Shown: in pieces, positions 18,023-27,869 of the stretch
Numbering within the stretch: position 1 is the stretch's first letter
How the letters are laid out: the number at the start of each line of letters is the position of its first letter
Assembly: GCA_030824575.1 (NCBI GenBank)
Contig: JAVBXL010000025.1
Location: 37,023-101,022 of the forward strand
DNA: 64,000 bases
Direction of reading: 5' to 3'
Source: a bacterium
GTDB lineage: Bacteria; Pseudomonadota; Alphaproteobacteria; Sphingomonadales; Sphingomonadaceae
Translations under genes and position numbers: made by a program
The notes under the pieces: model-generated
The model's database searches: none
Seen by the model: only the letters and a program-made list of their open reading frames with translations
Told to the model about the DNA's origin: nothing

Positions 18023-18771
18023 GTCCGGGTGAAGCGCCAGCGATCCGCGTCGCTCTCATCCGCATCGAAGCGATATCCATCGCTGTCGAAACCGCGCATC
18101 GCGTCTATGTCGGTGATATGATGTTCGCAGAGCCAGCTGGCCATCATGCCGCGCGCGCGCTTGGCATTGAAGCTGACAAAACGCGGACCGTCCGGACCGG
18201 GTTCGCGAAATTCGACTTCGATGACCCGCACGCCCGCCAATCGGCCTTTGACCGCGGCAAAATATTCCTGGCTGGCAAGGTTGAGGACGACGCCAGACCC
18301 TTCTTCGGCCAGTTCGGCCAACATGCGCTGGGCAATATCGTCGCCCCACCAGTCGGTCAGGCATTTGCGCCGCGGCGCCCAGCGCGTACCCATTTCGAGC
18401 CGATAGGGCCGGATGGCGTCGAGTGGCCGCAGCAACCCGTAAAGACCCGACAAGATGCGCACATGATCCTGCGCGAATGAAACCCCCGCCTGATCCAGCG
18501 TGTCCACCTCAAAGCCCGTATAGACGTCGCCGGCAAAGGCGAACAGCGCCGGTCGCTCCGGCAGGTCGGCAAAGTCGCGAAAGCGATCCGCATTCAGCTT
18601 GGCGAGGCGGGGCGAGATATGCATCAATTCGGACAGGCGTTTCTGCGTCAAGTTCGCCGCCGATCGTGCAAGGCCGAGCGCTTCGTCGGCGAAATGCGGC
18701 TTGGAGGCGTCGAGCGGCGGCAGCGCGCGCTCAAAATCGAGTGTCTTGGCGGGGGAAAGCAGGGCGATCAT
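18019..18771 (-). CDS. yaaA: Peroxide stress protein YaaA (DUF328/UPF0246)
   Basis: A 250-residue member of the YaaA family, with the usual length and N-terminus (MIALLSPAKTLDFE) and the conserved segments GDVYTGFEVDTL, LSGLYGLLRPLD and RPYRLEMGTRW. In E. coli YaaA limits DNA damage from hydrogen peroxide by lowering free iron and has a DNA-binding fold. The start is set at 18771, where family similarity begins; the ATG at 18807 adds 12 unrelated residues. It is followed by an SDR with a four-base overlap. Confidence 0.92.
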   Translation of the reverse strand: MIALLSPAKTLDFERALPPLDASKPHFADEALGLARSAANLTQKRLSELMHISPRLAKLNADRFRDFADLPERPALFAFAGDVYTGFEVDTLDQAGVSFAQDHVRILSGLYGLLRPLDAIRPYRLEMGTRWAPRRKCLTDWWGDDIAQRMLAELAEEGSGVVLNLASQEYFAAVKGRLAGVRVIEVEFREPGPDGPRFVSFNAKRARGMMASWLCEHHITDIDAMRGFDSDGYRFDADESDADRWRFTRT

Positions 18772-19077
18772 CCCGGCTGCGGTAGCGCCGACAGGCAGAT
18801 GCGTCAAACCGTCAACGCCGGACGCTTGGACATATGGACGTCATTCGCGCGCCTTTTTGTCCGTCGCCCATCGCTGGTCCGACATCCTGCCGACGGACGA
18901 TCATTCCCGCGCGTCTTGCCGCCTGCGATCCGTTGGGTTAGGAGGCCACATTCGCATGGACCCGGTGCAATTCCGGGTGGCTATTCCGGCCGCCGATCCG
19001 CCGGACAACGCATATCGCATGGCGACCGGCCTAAGCTGCTTGCCCTTACCCCTTTGCGATTTACGTCGGTTTTAATC
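18772..19077. other. 306-base divergent promoter region
   Basis: Lies between the divergent yaaA and SulP genes. It is open in the SulP frame but encodes a low-complexity, Arg-rich peptide unlike any SulP N-terminus, so it is read as promoter and leader DNA. No clear operator was found. Confidence 0.5.
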
Positions 19078-20559
19078 ATGAACAGCACCCGTCTTTCGCG
19101 CTACCGCGCCGAATGGTTCCATGACGCGGCCAGTGCCCGGCGCGATATATTGGCCGGCATGGTCGGCACCTTCGCTTTGATCCCCGAAGTCATCGCCTTC
19201 TCCTTCGTGGCTGGCATTGATCCGGAAGTGGGCCTGTTCGCGTCCTTCGTGATCGGCATCGTCATTGCCTTTGCCGGCGGTCGTCCCGCGATGATATCCG
19301 GTGCGGCAGGATCGGTCGCGCTGGTCGCCGCGGCGCTCGTCCATGCGCATGGGCTGCAATATCTTCTCGCCGCCACGCTTATGACCGGGCTTTTCCAGAT
19401 CGCATTCGGCCTGCTGAAACTCGATCTATTGATGCGTTTCGTCTCGCGATCCGTGCGAACGGGCTTCGTCAACGCGCTCGCCATATTGATCTTCTCGGCA
19501 CAATTGCCGCAGATGCTGGAGGTGACATGGCACAGCTACGCCATGATCGCCGGTGGCCTCGCCATCATCTACCTGATGCCGCGGATCACGACCGCGATTC
19601 CATCGCCGCTGATCTGCATCCTGGTCCTGACAGCGGTCAGCATGGTCTTTCCCATGCCCATCCCTATCGTCGCAGACCTTGGCCGGCTGCCCTCCGCGCT
19701 GCCGTCCTTGACGTTTCCCGCTGTGCCGCTCGTCTGGCAGACCCTGCGCATCGTGGCACCTTATGCGTTCGCCATGGCGATGGTGGGCCTGCTTGAATCG
19801 ATGATGACGGCCAGCGTGGTGGACGACCTGACCGACACGACCAGTTCGAAGGCGCGCGAATGTACGGGCCTGGGCCTGGCCAATGTCGCAGCAGGGCTTT
19901 TCGGCGGTATCGCGGGCTGCGGCATGATCGGCCAGACGGTCGGCAATGTGCGCTATGGCGGGCGCGGGCGCCTCTCGACCCTGGTCGCGGGCCTGTTCCT
20001 GCTTGTCGTCATGGTGCCGCTGCGGCCATGGGTCAGCCAGGTGCCGGTGGCCGCGCTAGTCGCGATCATGATCATGGTGTCGATCAGCACCTTCTCCTGG
20101 GGGTCGATCCGCGACCTGGCGCGCCATCCCAAAATGTCCGGCGTCGTCATGGTCGCCACCGTCATCGTCACCGTCGCCACGCATGATCTGTCGGCGGGGG
20201 TCGCGGTGGGCGTCATGTTGAGCGGCGTCTTCTTCGCGTTCAAGGTGACGCGCCTGATGCATATCAGCGCCGACTATGACGATGCGACAGACACCCGAAT
20301 CTACACAATCTCCGGCCAGATATTCTTCGCCAGCGCGGATATTTTCGCGGACCGGTTCGACTTGCGCGATACAGCCGGGCATGTTCGCATCGATCTCACC
20401 GCGAGCTACTTGTGGGACGTTACTGCGGTTGGCGCGTTGGAAGACGTGGTCGGCAAGATGCGCCGTCATGGCATATCGGTTGAGGTGATCGGCCTCAATC
20501 AGGCCAGCGCTATCCTGGTCGATCGCCTTGCGCCGGCGGTGAGCGGCCGCGTTTCCTAA
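19078..20559 (+). CDS. SulP-family anion transporter with STAS domain
   Basis: About 493 residues. An N-terminal membrane domain with about 12-14 helices starts at DILAGMVGTFALIPEVIAFS (SulP signature region) and includes GRPAMISGAAGSVALVAAAL and FGGIAGCGMIGQTVGN. A C-terminal STAS domain (about 410-493; ISGQIFFASADIFADRF, RIDLTASYLWDVTAVGALE) follows. The family moves sulfate, bicarbonate or other anions with Na+ or H+; the ion cannot be read from the sequence. The start is taken at ATG 19078 although the frame is open upstream, because family similarity begins there. Confidence 0.9.
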   Translation: MNSTRLSRYRAEWFHDAASARRDILAGMVGTFALIPEVIAFSFVAGIDPEVGLFASFVIGIVIAFAGGRPAMISGAAGSVALVAAALVHAHGLQYLLAATLMTGLFQIAFGLLKLDLLMRFVSRSVRTGFVNALAILIFSAQLPQMLEVTWHSYAMIAGGLAIIYLMPRITTAIPSPLICILVLTAVSMVFPMPIPIVADLGRLPSALPSLTFPAVPLVWQTLRIVAPYAFAMAMVGLLESMMTASVVDDLTDTTSSKARECTGLGLANVAAGLFGGIAGCGMIGQTVGNVRYGGRGRLSTLVAGLFLLVVMVPLRPWVSQVPVAALVAIMIMVSISTFSWGSIRDLARHPKMSGVVMVATVIVTVATHDLSAGVAVGVMLSGVFFAFKVTRLMHISADYDDATDTRIYTISGQIFFASADIFADRFDLRDTAGHVRIDLTASYLWDVTAVGALEDVVGKMRRHGISVEVIGLNQASAILVDRLAPAVSGRVS

Positions 20560-20730
20560 CCCAGGCTAGGAGGCGCATGCCAACCGGGATGGTCGGACGA
20601 GGCCCCATCATCACCGGAAACCGCACCGAACAATTGCGTCGCCGTTCATTGTCGTTGATGTCAACCTACCATGGCGCGCGACATGCTGTCAGCCTAGCAT
20701 AAATATACGCTTTTCGCCCAACAAGTCTTT

Positions 20731-20748
20731 CGCGATAGATTTATCGCG
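20731..20748. promoter_or_regulatory. Inverted repeat in the pntA leader
   Basis: CGCGATA-GATT-TATCGCG, exact 7-base arms with a 4-base spacer, 68 bases upstream of the pntA start codon. It could be an operator or a leader hairpin. Confidence 0.35.
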
Positions 20749-20815
20749 CCGCAACGATCAATAGGGCGTTGCGGCATGCATGTGCCGCGCAAAAATAAAC
20801 CGGGGGGAGGAAGAT

Positions 20816-22390
20816 TTGAAGATCGGTGCACCCAGAGAAGTGGCACAGGGGGAAGCGCGCGTTGCGCTGACACCCGACAGCGCGCTGCAATTGCAGAAGC
20901 TGGGCCATGAATGTGTTGTCGAAAGCGGCGCGGGCAAAGCGGCCGGCTTCGACGATGACAGCTATCGCGCGGCCGGCGTGACGGTGGTCCCAACCGCCGA
21001 CGAATTGTGGGCCGGTGCGGAAGTCATCGTCAAGGTGCGTCCACCCGAAGCGGACGAGGCCGCCCAGCTGAAGCCGGGCAAGACGCTGATTTCCTTCTTT
21101 TATCCTGGCCAGCGTGGCGAAGAGCTGGCCGCGATCAGCGCAACCGGTGCCAATGTCATCGCGATGGACATGGTCCCCCGCATTTCGCGTGCGCAGAAGA
21201 TGGACGCCTTGTCGTCCATGGCGAATATCGCCGGCTATCGCGCCGTGATCGAAGCCGGTGCCAATTTCGGCCGTTTCTTCACGGGCCAAGTGACCGCAGC
21301 GGGCAAGGTGCCGCCAGCCCGTGTGCTGGTGATCGGCGCGGGTGTCGCCGGTCTGGCGGCGATCGGCGCGGCGACCTCTCTGGGGGCGATCACGCTGGCC
21401 TTCGACGTCCGGCCGGAAGTCGCCGAGCAAATCGAATCGATGGGCGCGCAGTTCGTCTATCTCGACTTTTCCGAGGAACAGCAGGATGGCGCGGCGACCG
21501 GTGGCTATGCCGCCCCGTCCAGCCCGGAATTTCGCGAAGCTCAGCTCAAGAAGTTTCGCGAACTCGCCCCGAACGTCGACATCGTCATTTCCACCGCGCT
21601 CATTCCGGGGCGCGACGCCCCGGTTCTGTGGACCAAGGACATGGTCGAGGCGATGCGCCCCGGATCGGTCATCGTCGATCTGGCGGCGGAACGCGGCGGC
21701 AATTGCGAGCTGACGGTCACGGACGAGAAGATCGTTTCGCCGGGTGGCGTTACCATCATCGGCTATACCGATTTCCCCAGCCGGATGGCGGCGCAGTCCA
21801 GTTCGCTTTATGCCAGCAATATCCGCCACATGCTGTTCGACCTGACGCCGGGCAAGGATGGCGTGATCGTCCATAATATGGAGGATGACGTGATCCGCGG
21901 CGCGACCATCGCCTTTGAAGGCCAGGTTAGCTTCCCGCCGCCCCCGCCCAAGATCAAGGCGATCGCGGCACAAAAGCCCAAGCCCAAGGCGGAGGAACTT
22001 ACGCCCGAACAGAAGCGAGCGAAGGACGTCGCCACCTTCAAGGCGCAGACCCGGTCGCAGGTCACGAATTTGATCGTCGCCGCGGTCGTGCTGATCGCCG
22101 TCGGCGCCGTGGCGCCCGCCAGCTTCATGGCCCATTTCACGGTCTTCGTGCTGGCCTGTTTCATAGGTTTCCAGGTGATCTGGAATGTCAGCCATTCGCT
22201 GCATACGCCGTTGATGGCGGTGACGAACGCGATTTCGGGGATCGTCGTTGTGGGCGCAATGCTCCAGGTCGGGTCGTCCAGCACCATCGTGATGGTTCTG
22301 GCGACGATCTCGATCCTGATCGCGTCGATCAACATCGTTGGCGGCTTCCTGGTCACGCGCCGGATGCTGGCCATGTTCCAGCGGTCCTAA
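20816..22390 (+). CDS. pntA: NAD(P) transhydrogenase subunit alpha, fused form
   Basis: About 524 residues. With PntB it forms the proton-pumping inner-membrane transhydrogenase that makes NADPH from NADH. The NAD(H)-binding domain I carries [20 protein letters not shown] and [17 protein letters not shown] Pro/Lys-rich linker (about 375-400) and four C-terminal helices complete the alpha1+alpha2 fusion seen in E. coli. The start is a [22 protein letters not shown] matches the family N-terminus and a strong GGGGGAGG lies five bases upstream, while the ATG at 20780 would add 12 unrelated residues. pntB follows after 13 bases. Confidence 0.95.
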   Translation: MKIGAPREVAQGEARVALTPDSALQLQKLGHECVVESGAGKAAGFDDDSYRAAGVTVVPTADELWAGAEVIVKVRPPEADEAAQLKPGKTLISFFYPGQRGEELAAISATGANVIAMDMVPRISRAQKMDALSSMANIAGYRAVIEAGANFGRFFTGQVTAAGKVPPARVLVIGAGVAGLAAIGAATSLGAITLAFDVRPEVAEQIESMGAQFVYLDFSEEQQDGAATGGYAAPSSPEFREAQLKKFRELAPNVDIVISTALIPGRDAPVLWTKDMVEAMRPGSVIVDLAAERGGNCELTVTDEKIVSPGGVTIIGYTDFPSRMAAQSSSLYASNIRHMLFDLTPGKDGVIVHNMEDDVIRGATIAFEGQVSFPPPPPKIKAIAAQKPKPKAEELTPEQKRAKDVATFKAQTRSQVTNLIVAAVVLIAVGAVAPASFMAHFTVFVLACFIGFQVIWNVSHSLHTPLMAVTNAISGIVVVGAMLQVGSSSTIVMVLATISILIASINIVGGFLVTRRMLAMFQRS

Positions 22391-22403
22391 GGGGGTAGAT
22401 TTC

Positions 22404-23855
22404 ATGTTCGATACCGGTGTGGTGTCCGCAGCCTATCTCTCGGCCGCGGTCCTTTTCATTCTGTCGCTGGGCGGCCTTTCCAATCAGGAAAGCGCCAAGC
22501 GCGCCGTATGGTACGGCATTGCCGGCATGGCCTTGGCCGTGCTGGCGACCCTCGTTGGCCCTGGCGTTGCCAATCTGCCGATCGTGGCCGGCACCTTCGC
22601 CGTCGCCGCCGTCATTGGCTGGATCGTGGCGATGCGCGTCCAGATGACCGAAATGCCCCAGCTTGTCGCCGCGCTACACAGCTTCGTCGGGCTTGCGGCC
22701 GTGTTCATCGGCTTCAACGCGCATTTCGAACTGGAAACGGTGAAAGCGCTCGATCCTGCCGCCCGCGAAGCGCTGACCGGCTTTGCCGGCCTGCTTGCGC
22801 ACAAGACGCCGGTGGAAATCAACATCCTCAAGGTCGAGGAATTTCTGGGCATCTTCATCGGCGCGGTGACCTTCACCGGGTCGATCGTCGCCTTCGGCAA
22901 GCTCGCGGGCAAGCTGGACGGCAAGGCGAAAAAGCTGCCCGGCGGCCACGTCCTCAACGCCTCGGCGCTGCTGGCGACGCTCGTGTTGCTGATGATGTAT
23001 GTCGGCAATATCGGCGTAGAGGGCCGCGAACTGACCGTCCTGCTCGCCATGTCGGCGCTGGCGCTGTTCATCGGCTTCCACCTCGTCATGGGCATCGGCG
23101 GCGCCGACATGCCCGTCGTCGTGTCGATGCTCAACAGCTATTCCGGCTGGGCGGCCGCCGCGATCGGCTTCACCCTGGGCAACGATCTGCTGATCGTCAC
23201 CGGCGCATTGGTCGGCTCGTCGGGTGCGATCCTCAGCTACATCATGTGCAAGGCGATGAACCGGTCCTTCGTGTCGGTGATCTTGGGCGGCTTCGGCGGC
23301 ACGACAGGCCCCGCTGCGGAAATCGAGGGTGAGCAGATCGCGATCGACGCCGATGGCGTCGCCGCCGCGCTCAACGACGCAGACAGCATCATCATCGTGC
23401 CGGGCTATGGCATGGCGGTGGCGCAGGCGCAGCAGACGGTGAGCGAACTCACCCGCAAGCTGCGGGCGGCGGGTAAGAAGGTTCGTTTCGCGATCCATCC
23501 GGTCGCGGGCCGCCTGCCGGGGCACATGAACGTGCTGCTGGCCGAAGCCAGGGTGCCCTATGACATCGTGCTGGAAATGGATGAGATCAACGACGACTTC
23601 CCGTCGACCGACGTGGTGATCGTCATTGGTTCGAACGACATCGTCAATCCGGCGGCGCAGGACGACCCCAACTCGCCGATCGCCGGCATGCCGGTGCTGG
23701 AAGTGTGGAAGGCCAAGCAGGTTTTCGTGTCGAAGCGTGGACAGGGCACCGGCTATTCCGGCATCGAAAACCCGCTTTTCTACAAGGACAATACAAGGAT
23801 GTTCTACGGCGACGCCAAGGTCGCTGTGGACAGCCTGCTCGGCAAACTGGCCTGA
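22404..23855 (+). CDS. pntB: NAD(P) transhydrogenase subunit beta
   Basis: A 483-residue partner of PntA. The N-terminal half is the multi-helix proton channel ([39 protein letters not shown]). The C-terminal domain III binds NADP(H) ([49 protein letters not shown]). AAGGGGG precedes the ATG. An exact 10-base-arm hairpin after the stop probably ends the operon. Confidence 0.96.
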   Translation: MFDTGVVSAAYLSAAVLFILSLGGLSNQESAKRAVWYGIAGMALAVLATLVGPGVANLPIVAGTFAVAAVIGWIVAMRVQMTEMPQLVAALHSFVGLAAVFIGFNAHFELETVKALDPAAREALTGFAGLLAHKTPVEINILKVEEFLGIFIGAVTFTGSIVAFGKLAGKLDGKAKKLPGGHVLNASALLATLVLLMMYVGNIGVEGRELTVLLAMSALALFIGFHLVMGIGGADMPVVVSMLNSYSGWAAAAIGFTLGNDLLIVTGALVGSSGAILSYIMCKAMNRSFVSVILGGFGGTTGPAAEIEGEQIAIDADGVAAALNDADSIIIVPGYGMAVAQAQQTVSELTRKLRAAGKKVRFAIHPVAGRLPGHMNVLLAEARVPYDIVLEMDEINDDFPSTDVVIVIGSNDIVNPAAQDDPNSPIAGMPVLEVWKAKQVFVSKRGQGTGYSGIENPLFYKDNTRMFYGDAKVAVDSLLGKLA

Positions 23856-23866
23856 AAGGATCAGGA

Positions 23867-23900
23867 CGCCTGCGGGAGGTGCATAATCCACCCGCAGGCG
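23867..23900 (+). terminator. Hairpin after pntB
   Basis: CGCCTGCGGG and CCCGCAGGCG form exact 10-base arms around a 14-base loop, 11 bases after the pntB stop. There is only a weak pyrimidine tract after it. Confidence 0.6.
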
Positions 23901-24275
23901 CCTCCTTCACTGGTCGCTTGATAATTGCGTAAAACCAGATTGATCCGATGCAATCGGCTCTAGCAGTCCGAAATCGATCCAGCGCAGCCAAGATCGCCCA
24001 TGTCGTTGGGATGGAAGCCGCGTCCTTCATTGGCCTGGACCGCCAGCATCAGCGAGATCCAGGTTCATCTGGGGACGTCCAGTCAACCAAGAACCCCATG
24101 GATGCGACCAAACTCTCGTTCGCCAAAGCCGAAGATGCTTTCGCCATCGCTCCATTCTCATTGAAAATCAAAACTATCGGCGAAGCCGTCGACAAGCCAT
24201 TTATGTGGCGCAGTTGCCTACGGCGCACGCCGGAAATTGACGCTTGCCTCCATCGCTCATCGTCCCTATCAATAT

Positions 24276-24290
24276 CCGACGTTTAATCGG
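24276..24290. promoter_or_regulatory. Island operator site (CCGA-N7-TCGG)
   Basis: CCGACGTTTAATCGG. An overlapping weaker copy, CGGATTAAGTTTCGG, follows at 24288-24302. Distal site upstream of the CoA-transferase operon. Confidence 0.5.
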
Positions 24291-24415
24291 ATTAAGTTTC
24301 GGATCGATCATGGCCCGCGGCGTGATTCTTTTGAATCATGATGCCACGCGAATTAGGAATATTCGCCGGCAGGGATATTATCGCAACAAATATTGATATC
24401 GCACCCACATAATAT

Positions 24416-24430
24416 CCGAAATATTATCGG
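24416..24430. promoter_or_regulatory. Island operator site (CCGA-N7-TCGG)
   Basis: CCGAAATATTATCGG, 40 bases upstream of the first CoA-transferase start codon, a position that would overlap its promoter. Confidence 0.6.
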
Positions 24431-24470
24431 CTATAGAGGTGGATACAAGACGAGAGTGAGAGGGTTTCGC

Positions 24471-25157
24471 ATGATAGACAAGATCAGTCCGTCCCTGCGA
24501 CAGGCCGTCGCCGATCTCCATGATGGCGCGTCCATCATGATCAGCGGTTTCGGCGACGCGGGCGCGCCCCATGAACTGATGGAGGCGGTGATCGAACATG
24601 GCGCGAGCGACCTGACGATCATCAGCAACAATGCGGGCGCGGGCGAGACGGGCATCGCCGCGCTCATCAAGGCCAATCGGGTGCGCAAGGTCATCTGTTC
24701 CTTCCCGCGGCAGGCGGCGTCACATCATTTCGACGCGCGCTATCGCGCCGGAGAGGTCGAGCTGGAACTGGTGCCGCAAGGCAATCTGGCCGCGCGCATC
24801 CAGGCGGCAGGGTCGGGCCTGGGGGCTGTCTTTACGCCGACAGGCTACGGCACGCTGCTGGCGGAGGGCAAGGAAACCCGCGAGATTGACGGACGCAATT
24901 ATGTGCTGGAATATCCCATTCATGCCGACTTCGCGTTGATTAAGGCGCGCGCTGGCGATCGTTGGGGCAACCTCGTCTATCGCAAGGTGGCGCGCAATTT
25001 CGGTCCGATCATGGCCATGGCGGCCAGGACCACGATAGCGCAGGTGGCGGAGGTCGTGGAACTGGGGGCGCTCGATCCCGAAGCGGTCGTGACGCCCGGC
25101 ATCTTCGTCAATCGGGTGGTGCAGGTCGCACCGCTATCCGTCGCAGCTGCGGCCTAA
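24471..25157 (+). CDS. CoA-transferase subunit A, PcaI-like
   Basis: A 228-residue alpha subunit of a class I 3-oxoacid CoA-transferase. It has the glycine-rich CoA site MISGFGDAGAPHELMEA, then IISNNAGAGETGIAALI, QGNLAARIQAAGSGLGAVFT and GDRWGNLVYRKVARNFGPI, closest to 3-oxoadipate:succinyl-CoA transferase PcaI. GAGAGGG precedes the ATG. Its true acid may be a dicarboxylic or oxo-acid from the island pathway rather than 3-oxoadipate, because no other pca gene is nearby. First gene of a five-gene operon behind an operator-like palindrome. Confidence 0.85.
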   Translation: MIDKISPSLRQAVADLHDGASIMISGFGDAGAPHELMEAVIEHGASDLTIISNNAGAGETGIAALIKANRVRKVICSFPRQAASHHFDARYRAGEVELELVPQGNLAARIQAAGSGLGAVFTPTGYGTLLAEGKETREIDGRNYVLEYPIHADFALIKARAGDRWGNLVYRKVARNFGPIMAMAARTTIAQVAEVVELGALDPEAVVTPGIFVNRVVQVAPLSVAAAA

Positions 25158-25171
25158 AGGAGACAAGCATC

Positions 25172-25822
25172 ATGCAGCGGATGAACCGTGAAGAGATGGC
25201 CGCGCGGGTCGCGCGGGACATTCCAGAGGGCGCTTATGTCAATCTGGGCATCGGCCTGCCGACCAGGGTGGCGAATTTCCTGCCACAGGAACGCGACGTC
25301 TTTCTGCAGAGCGAAAACGGCCTGCTGGGCATGGGACCGGCACCCGCCGAGGAGGATATCGACTGGGAACTCATCAATGCAGGCAAGCAGCCCGTGACGC
25401 TGCTGGCGGGCGGCTCCTTCTTTCACCATGGCGATTCCTTTTCGATGATGCGGGGCGGGCATATCGACATCTGCGTGCTCGGCGCGTTCCAGGTGTCGGT
25501 CAACGGCGACCTGGCCAACTGGCATACAGGCGCACCGGACGCCATTCCGGCGGTGGGCGGAGCCATGGACCTGGCTGTGGGCGCAAAGCAGGTGTTCGTG
25601 ATGATGGACCTGCTGACCAAAGCCGGTGAGAGCAAGCTCGTCGCCCAATGCAGCTATCCGCTGACCGGCCTGTCCTGCGTATCGCGCGTCTATAGCGACG
25701 TCGCAATCTTCGACGTGGGTCCGGCGGGCGCGCATGTCATCGAAATGGTGCCCGGTCTGACGATCGACCAGCTGCGCGACATGACGGGCGTAGACCTGCA
25801 ACTGGCGCTGGAAATCGCGTGA
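25172..25822 (+). CDS. CoA-transferase subunit B, PcaJ-like
   Basis: A 216-residue beta subunit with the active-site Glu in FLQSENGLLGMGP, which forms the glutamyl-CoA thioester, plus VNLGIGLPTRVANF near the start and GAMDLAVGAKQVFVMMD. It pairs with the preceding subunit A, 14 bases upstream, to move CoA from succinyl-CoA (by analogy) to a carboxylic acid. The start at ATG 25172 has AAAGGAG upstream. Confidence 0.86.
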   Translation: MQRMNREEMAARVARDIPEGAYVNLGIGLPTRVANFLPQERDVFLQSENGLLGMGPAPAEEDIDWELINAGKQPVTLLAGGSFFHHGDSFSMMRGGHIDICVLGAFQVSVNGDLANWHTGAPDAIPAVGGAMDLAVGAKQVFVMMDLLTKAGESKLVAQCSYPLTGLSCVSRVYSDVAIFDVGPAGAHVIEMVPGLTIDQLRDMTGVDLQLALEIA

Positions 25823-25835
25823 GGAGGAAAGCGGC

Positions 25836-26627
25836 ATGACCGTCAGCCACAGCTTCGGCGCTTTCACGCTGGATGTGCGGGACAATGGGGTGGGACTGCT
25901 CACCTTCTCGCGTCCGCCGGTCAACGCCGTGTCTCTCTCCGTCTATGAGGAGATCGGCCGCTTTGCCGACCATGTCGCGGCGGACCAGACGATCCGCGTG
26001 ATCGTCATCACCGCGCCGGACGATGCCCGCGCCTGGTGCGGCGGCGCGGACCTGCACGAGTTCAAGGGGATGACGGCGGAAAAGCGTAAGGAGCGCTACC
26101 AGTTCATCAACGCCCAATTGCCCCGTTTCCATCATATCGACCGGCCGATGATCGCCGCGATCCGGGGGGCGACGGTCGGCGTGGGCGTGATGCTGGCCGG
26201 CATGTGCGACCTGCGCATCGCGGCCGAGGATGCGCGCTTCGCCTGCCCCGAGGTCGATTATGGGCTGGTCGGCGGCAGCGCAGGTCTGTTCGCGAGCCTG
26301 CGTATGCCGGAGGCCAAGGTGCGCGAGATGATCTACACCGGCCGTACTTTCACCGCGCGGGAACTCGAATCCACCGGCTTCTTCAACTATGTCGTCCCCT
26401 CCCCGGCCGTGCTGCCGATCGCGCTCGACCTAGCCAACCAGATGGCGCGCAAGAGCATGCCGACGCTGCGCGCCCGCAAGCTGGCGTCGCTGACCTGGGA
26501 AGGGTCGGAATGGATGGACGCCTATCTGGAGGCGCAGGAGGCGTCGTCCACATTGGTTGAACATCCCGAAAGCGAGGCGGGCGTATTGGCGGCGCTGGAA
26601 CGACAGAAAAAGCAATCGCGCCCCTGA
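25836..26627 (+). CDS. Enoyl-CoA hydratase/isomerase (crotonase) family, first Glu replaced
   Basis: A 263-residue crotonase-fold protein. Oxyanion-hole segments AWCGGADLHEF and AAIRGATVGVGVMLAG are present and Glu2 is kept in FACPEVDYGLVGG. The position of the first catalytic Glu of classical hydratases (GGGxE) is Met here (GVGVMLAGMCD), so it may be an isomerase, hydrolase or C-C lyase rather than a hydratase. A close paralogue with the same loss is at 41344. It lies 13 bases after the CoA-transferase beta gene. Confidence 0.8.
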   Translation: MTVSHSFGAFTLDVRDNGVGLLTFSRPPVNAVSLSVYEEIGRFADHVAADQTIRVIVITAPDDARAWCGGADLHEFKGMTAEKRKERYQFINAQLPRFHHIDRPMIAAIRGATVGVGVMLAGMCDLRIAAEDARFACPEVDYGLVGGSAGLFASLRMPEAKVREMIYTGRTFTARELESTGFFNYVVPSPAVLPIALDLANQMARKSMPTLRARKLASLTWEGSEWMDAYLEAQEASSTLVEHPESEAGVLAALERQKKQSRP

Positions 26628-26660
26628 CAGGCCGGACGAGATAGATTGGGTGGAGAGCAT

Positions 26661-27869
26661 ATGCCGGGCCTGAACGACCTTGCCGAAGACAAGCCCGCAA
26701 TGGCTGGATTTGGCCCACTGGCCGGCTATCGTATCTTGGAGTTCGGCACCAATCTGACTGCGCCCATGGCGACGATGCTGATGGGCGATCAGGGCGCGGA
26801 TGTCATCAAGGTAGAGCCGATCGCCGGCGACCAGTTGCGCAGCAGCGGCGACCAGCGCAGCGGCGTGGCCAAGATGGGCGCGATGTTCCTGAACGCCAAT
26901 CGCAACAAGCGCTCCATCGCGCTCGACCTCAAGCGCGCCGATCATCTGGATGCGGCGCTGCGTATCGCGGGCCAGTGCGACGTCGTCGTGCAGAATTTCC
27001 GGCCCGGTGTCGCCGATCGCATCGGCATCGGCTATGACGCGATCGCGCCCATGCGGTCCGACATCATCTATGTGTCGATCGATGGTCTGGGCGACAGCGG
27101 CCCGGAGGCGCACCGCCGCGTCTATGACATCGTCGTCCAGGGGATCGCCGGGATCGCCGCCGTTCAGGCGGATAGCGTGACCGGCGAACCGACCACGATC
27201 CGCAACGCCATCGTAGACAAGGCGACCGCGCTGGTGGTCTGGCAGGCCGTCACCGCCGCGCTATTAGTGCGCGAACGGACCGGCATGGGCCAGCATATCC
27301 GCGTCAGCATGTTGAACGTCGCCCTGTCCTTCATCTGGCCGGAGGTGATGAGCAGCAGCACGCTGATCGGCGAGGACGTCGTGGTCGGCGGATCGATGGC
27401 CGGCGTGCGCTACTGCTTTGCGACGGCGGACGGCCATATATTGGTGGGTTTCGTGACCGATGACGAATTTGCCGGCGTCTGCCGGGTGCTGGGTTGCCCG
27501 GACCTGCCGGACGATCTCCGCTTCGATACGGTGGCCAAGCGCTTTGCCAATGCGGCGGCGTTGAACGCGCTGATCGGCGCGTGCCTGTTGCAGCAGCCCA
27601 CCGGATATTGGCTACCCCGCTTGCGAGAGGCGGACGCCGTCTACGCCCCGATCAACCGGCCGGACGATCTGGCGGCAGATCCGCAGATCATGGCGATCGG
27701 CGCGCTAGCCGAGCATGACCATCCCGTAGCAGGCCGTTATCGCCAACCCGTCCACCCCATCCGCTTTTCCGGCACGCCCACCCGGCTGCATCGTCATGCG
27801 CCGATGCTGGACGCGGACCGTGACGCGATATTGGCGGAGTTCGGTGTCCGGCTGGCGAACGCGCCATGA
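26661..27869 (+). CDS. CaiB/BaiF-type (class III) CoA-transferase
   Basis: About 402 residues. The family N-terminus GPLAGYRILEFGTNLTAP, CoA-binding NRNKRSIALDLK, and the Asp expected to carry the acyl intermediate in RRVYDIVVQGIAG are present, and the interlocked two-domain length is typical. Such enzymes swap CoA between acids or act as racemases. The start is set at ATG 26661 with GGAGAG five bases upstream. It shares the operon with a class I CoA-transferase, so the pathway appears to activate two different acids or recycle CoA between intermediates. Confidence 0.85.
   Translation: MPGLNDLAEDKPAMAGFGPLAGYRILEFGTNLTAPMATMLMGDQGADVIKVEPIAGDQLRSSGDQRSGVAKMGAMFLNANRNKRSIALDLKRADHLDAALRIAGQCDVVVQNFRPGVADRIGIGYDAIAPMRSDIIYVSIDGLGDSGPEAHRRVYDIVVQGIAGIAAVQADSVTGEPTTIRNAIVDKATALVVWQAVTAALLVRERTGMGQHIRVSMLNVALSFIWPEVMSSSTLIGEDVVVGGSMAGVRYCFATADGHILVGFVTDDEFAGVCRVLGCPDLPDDLRFDTVAKRFANAAALNALIGACLLQQPTGYWLPRLREADAVYAPINRPDDLAADPQIMAIGALAEHDHPVAGRYRQPVHPIRFSGTPTRLHRHAPMLDADRDAILAEFGVRLANAP

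Larger units (their letters stand above)
23856..24470. other. 615-base gap at the left edge of the catabolic island
   Basis: Holds the pntB terminator, then DNA that turns clearly AT-richer after about 24270, with two palindromic operator-like sites. A 112-codon open frame at 23948 has no ribosome site or protein-like character. This is the junction between housekeeping genes and the island. Confidence 0.55.

Noticed and set aside
18619..19077. Extending the SulP gene to the upstream ATG
   Set aside because: The added 153 residues are unlike any SulP N-terminus and overlap the divergent yaaA gene.
23948..24286. A 112-codon open frame after pntB
   Set aside because: No ribosome site, mixed composition, no family resemblance, and it runs into the operator-rich promoter region.
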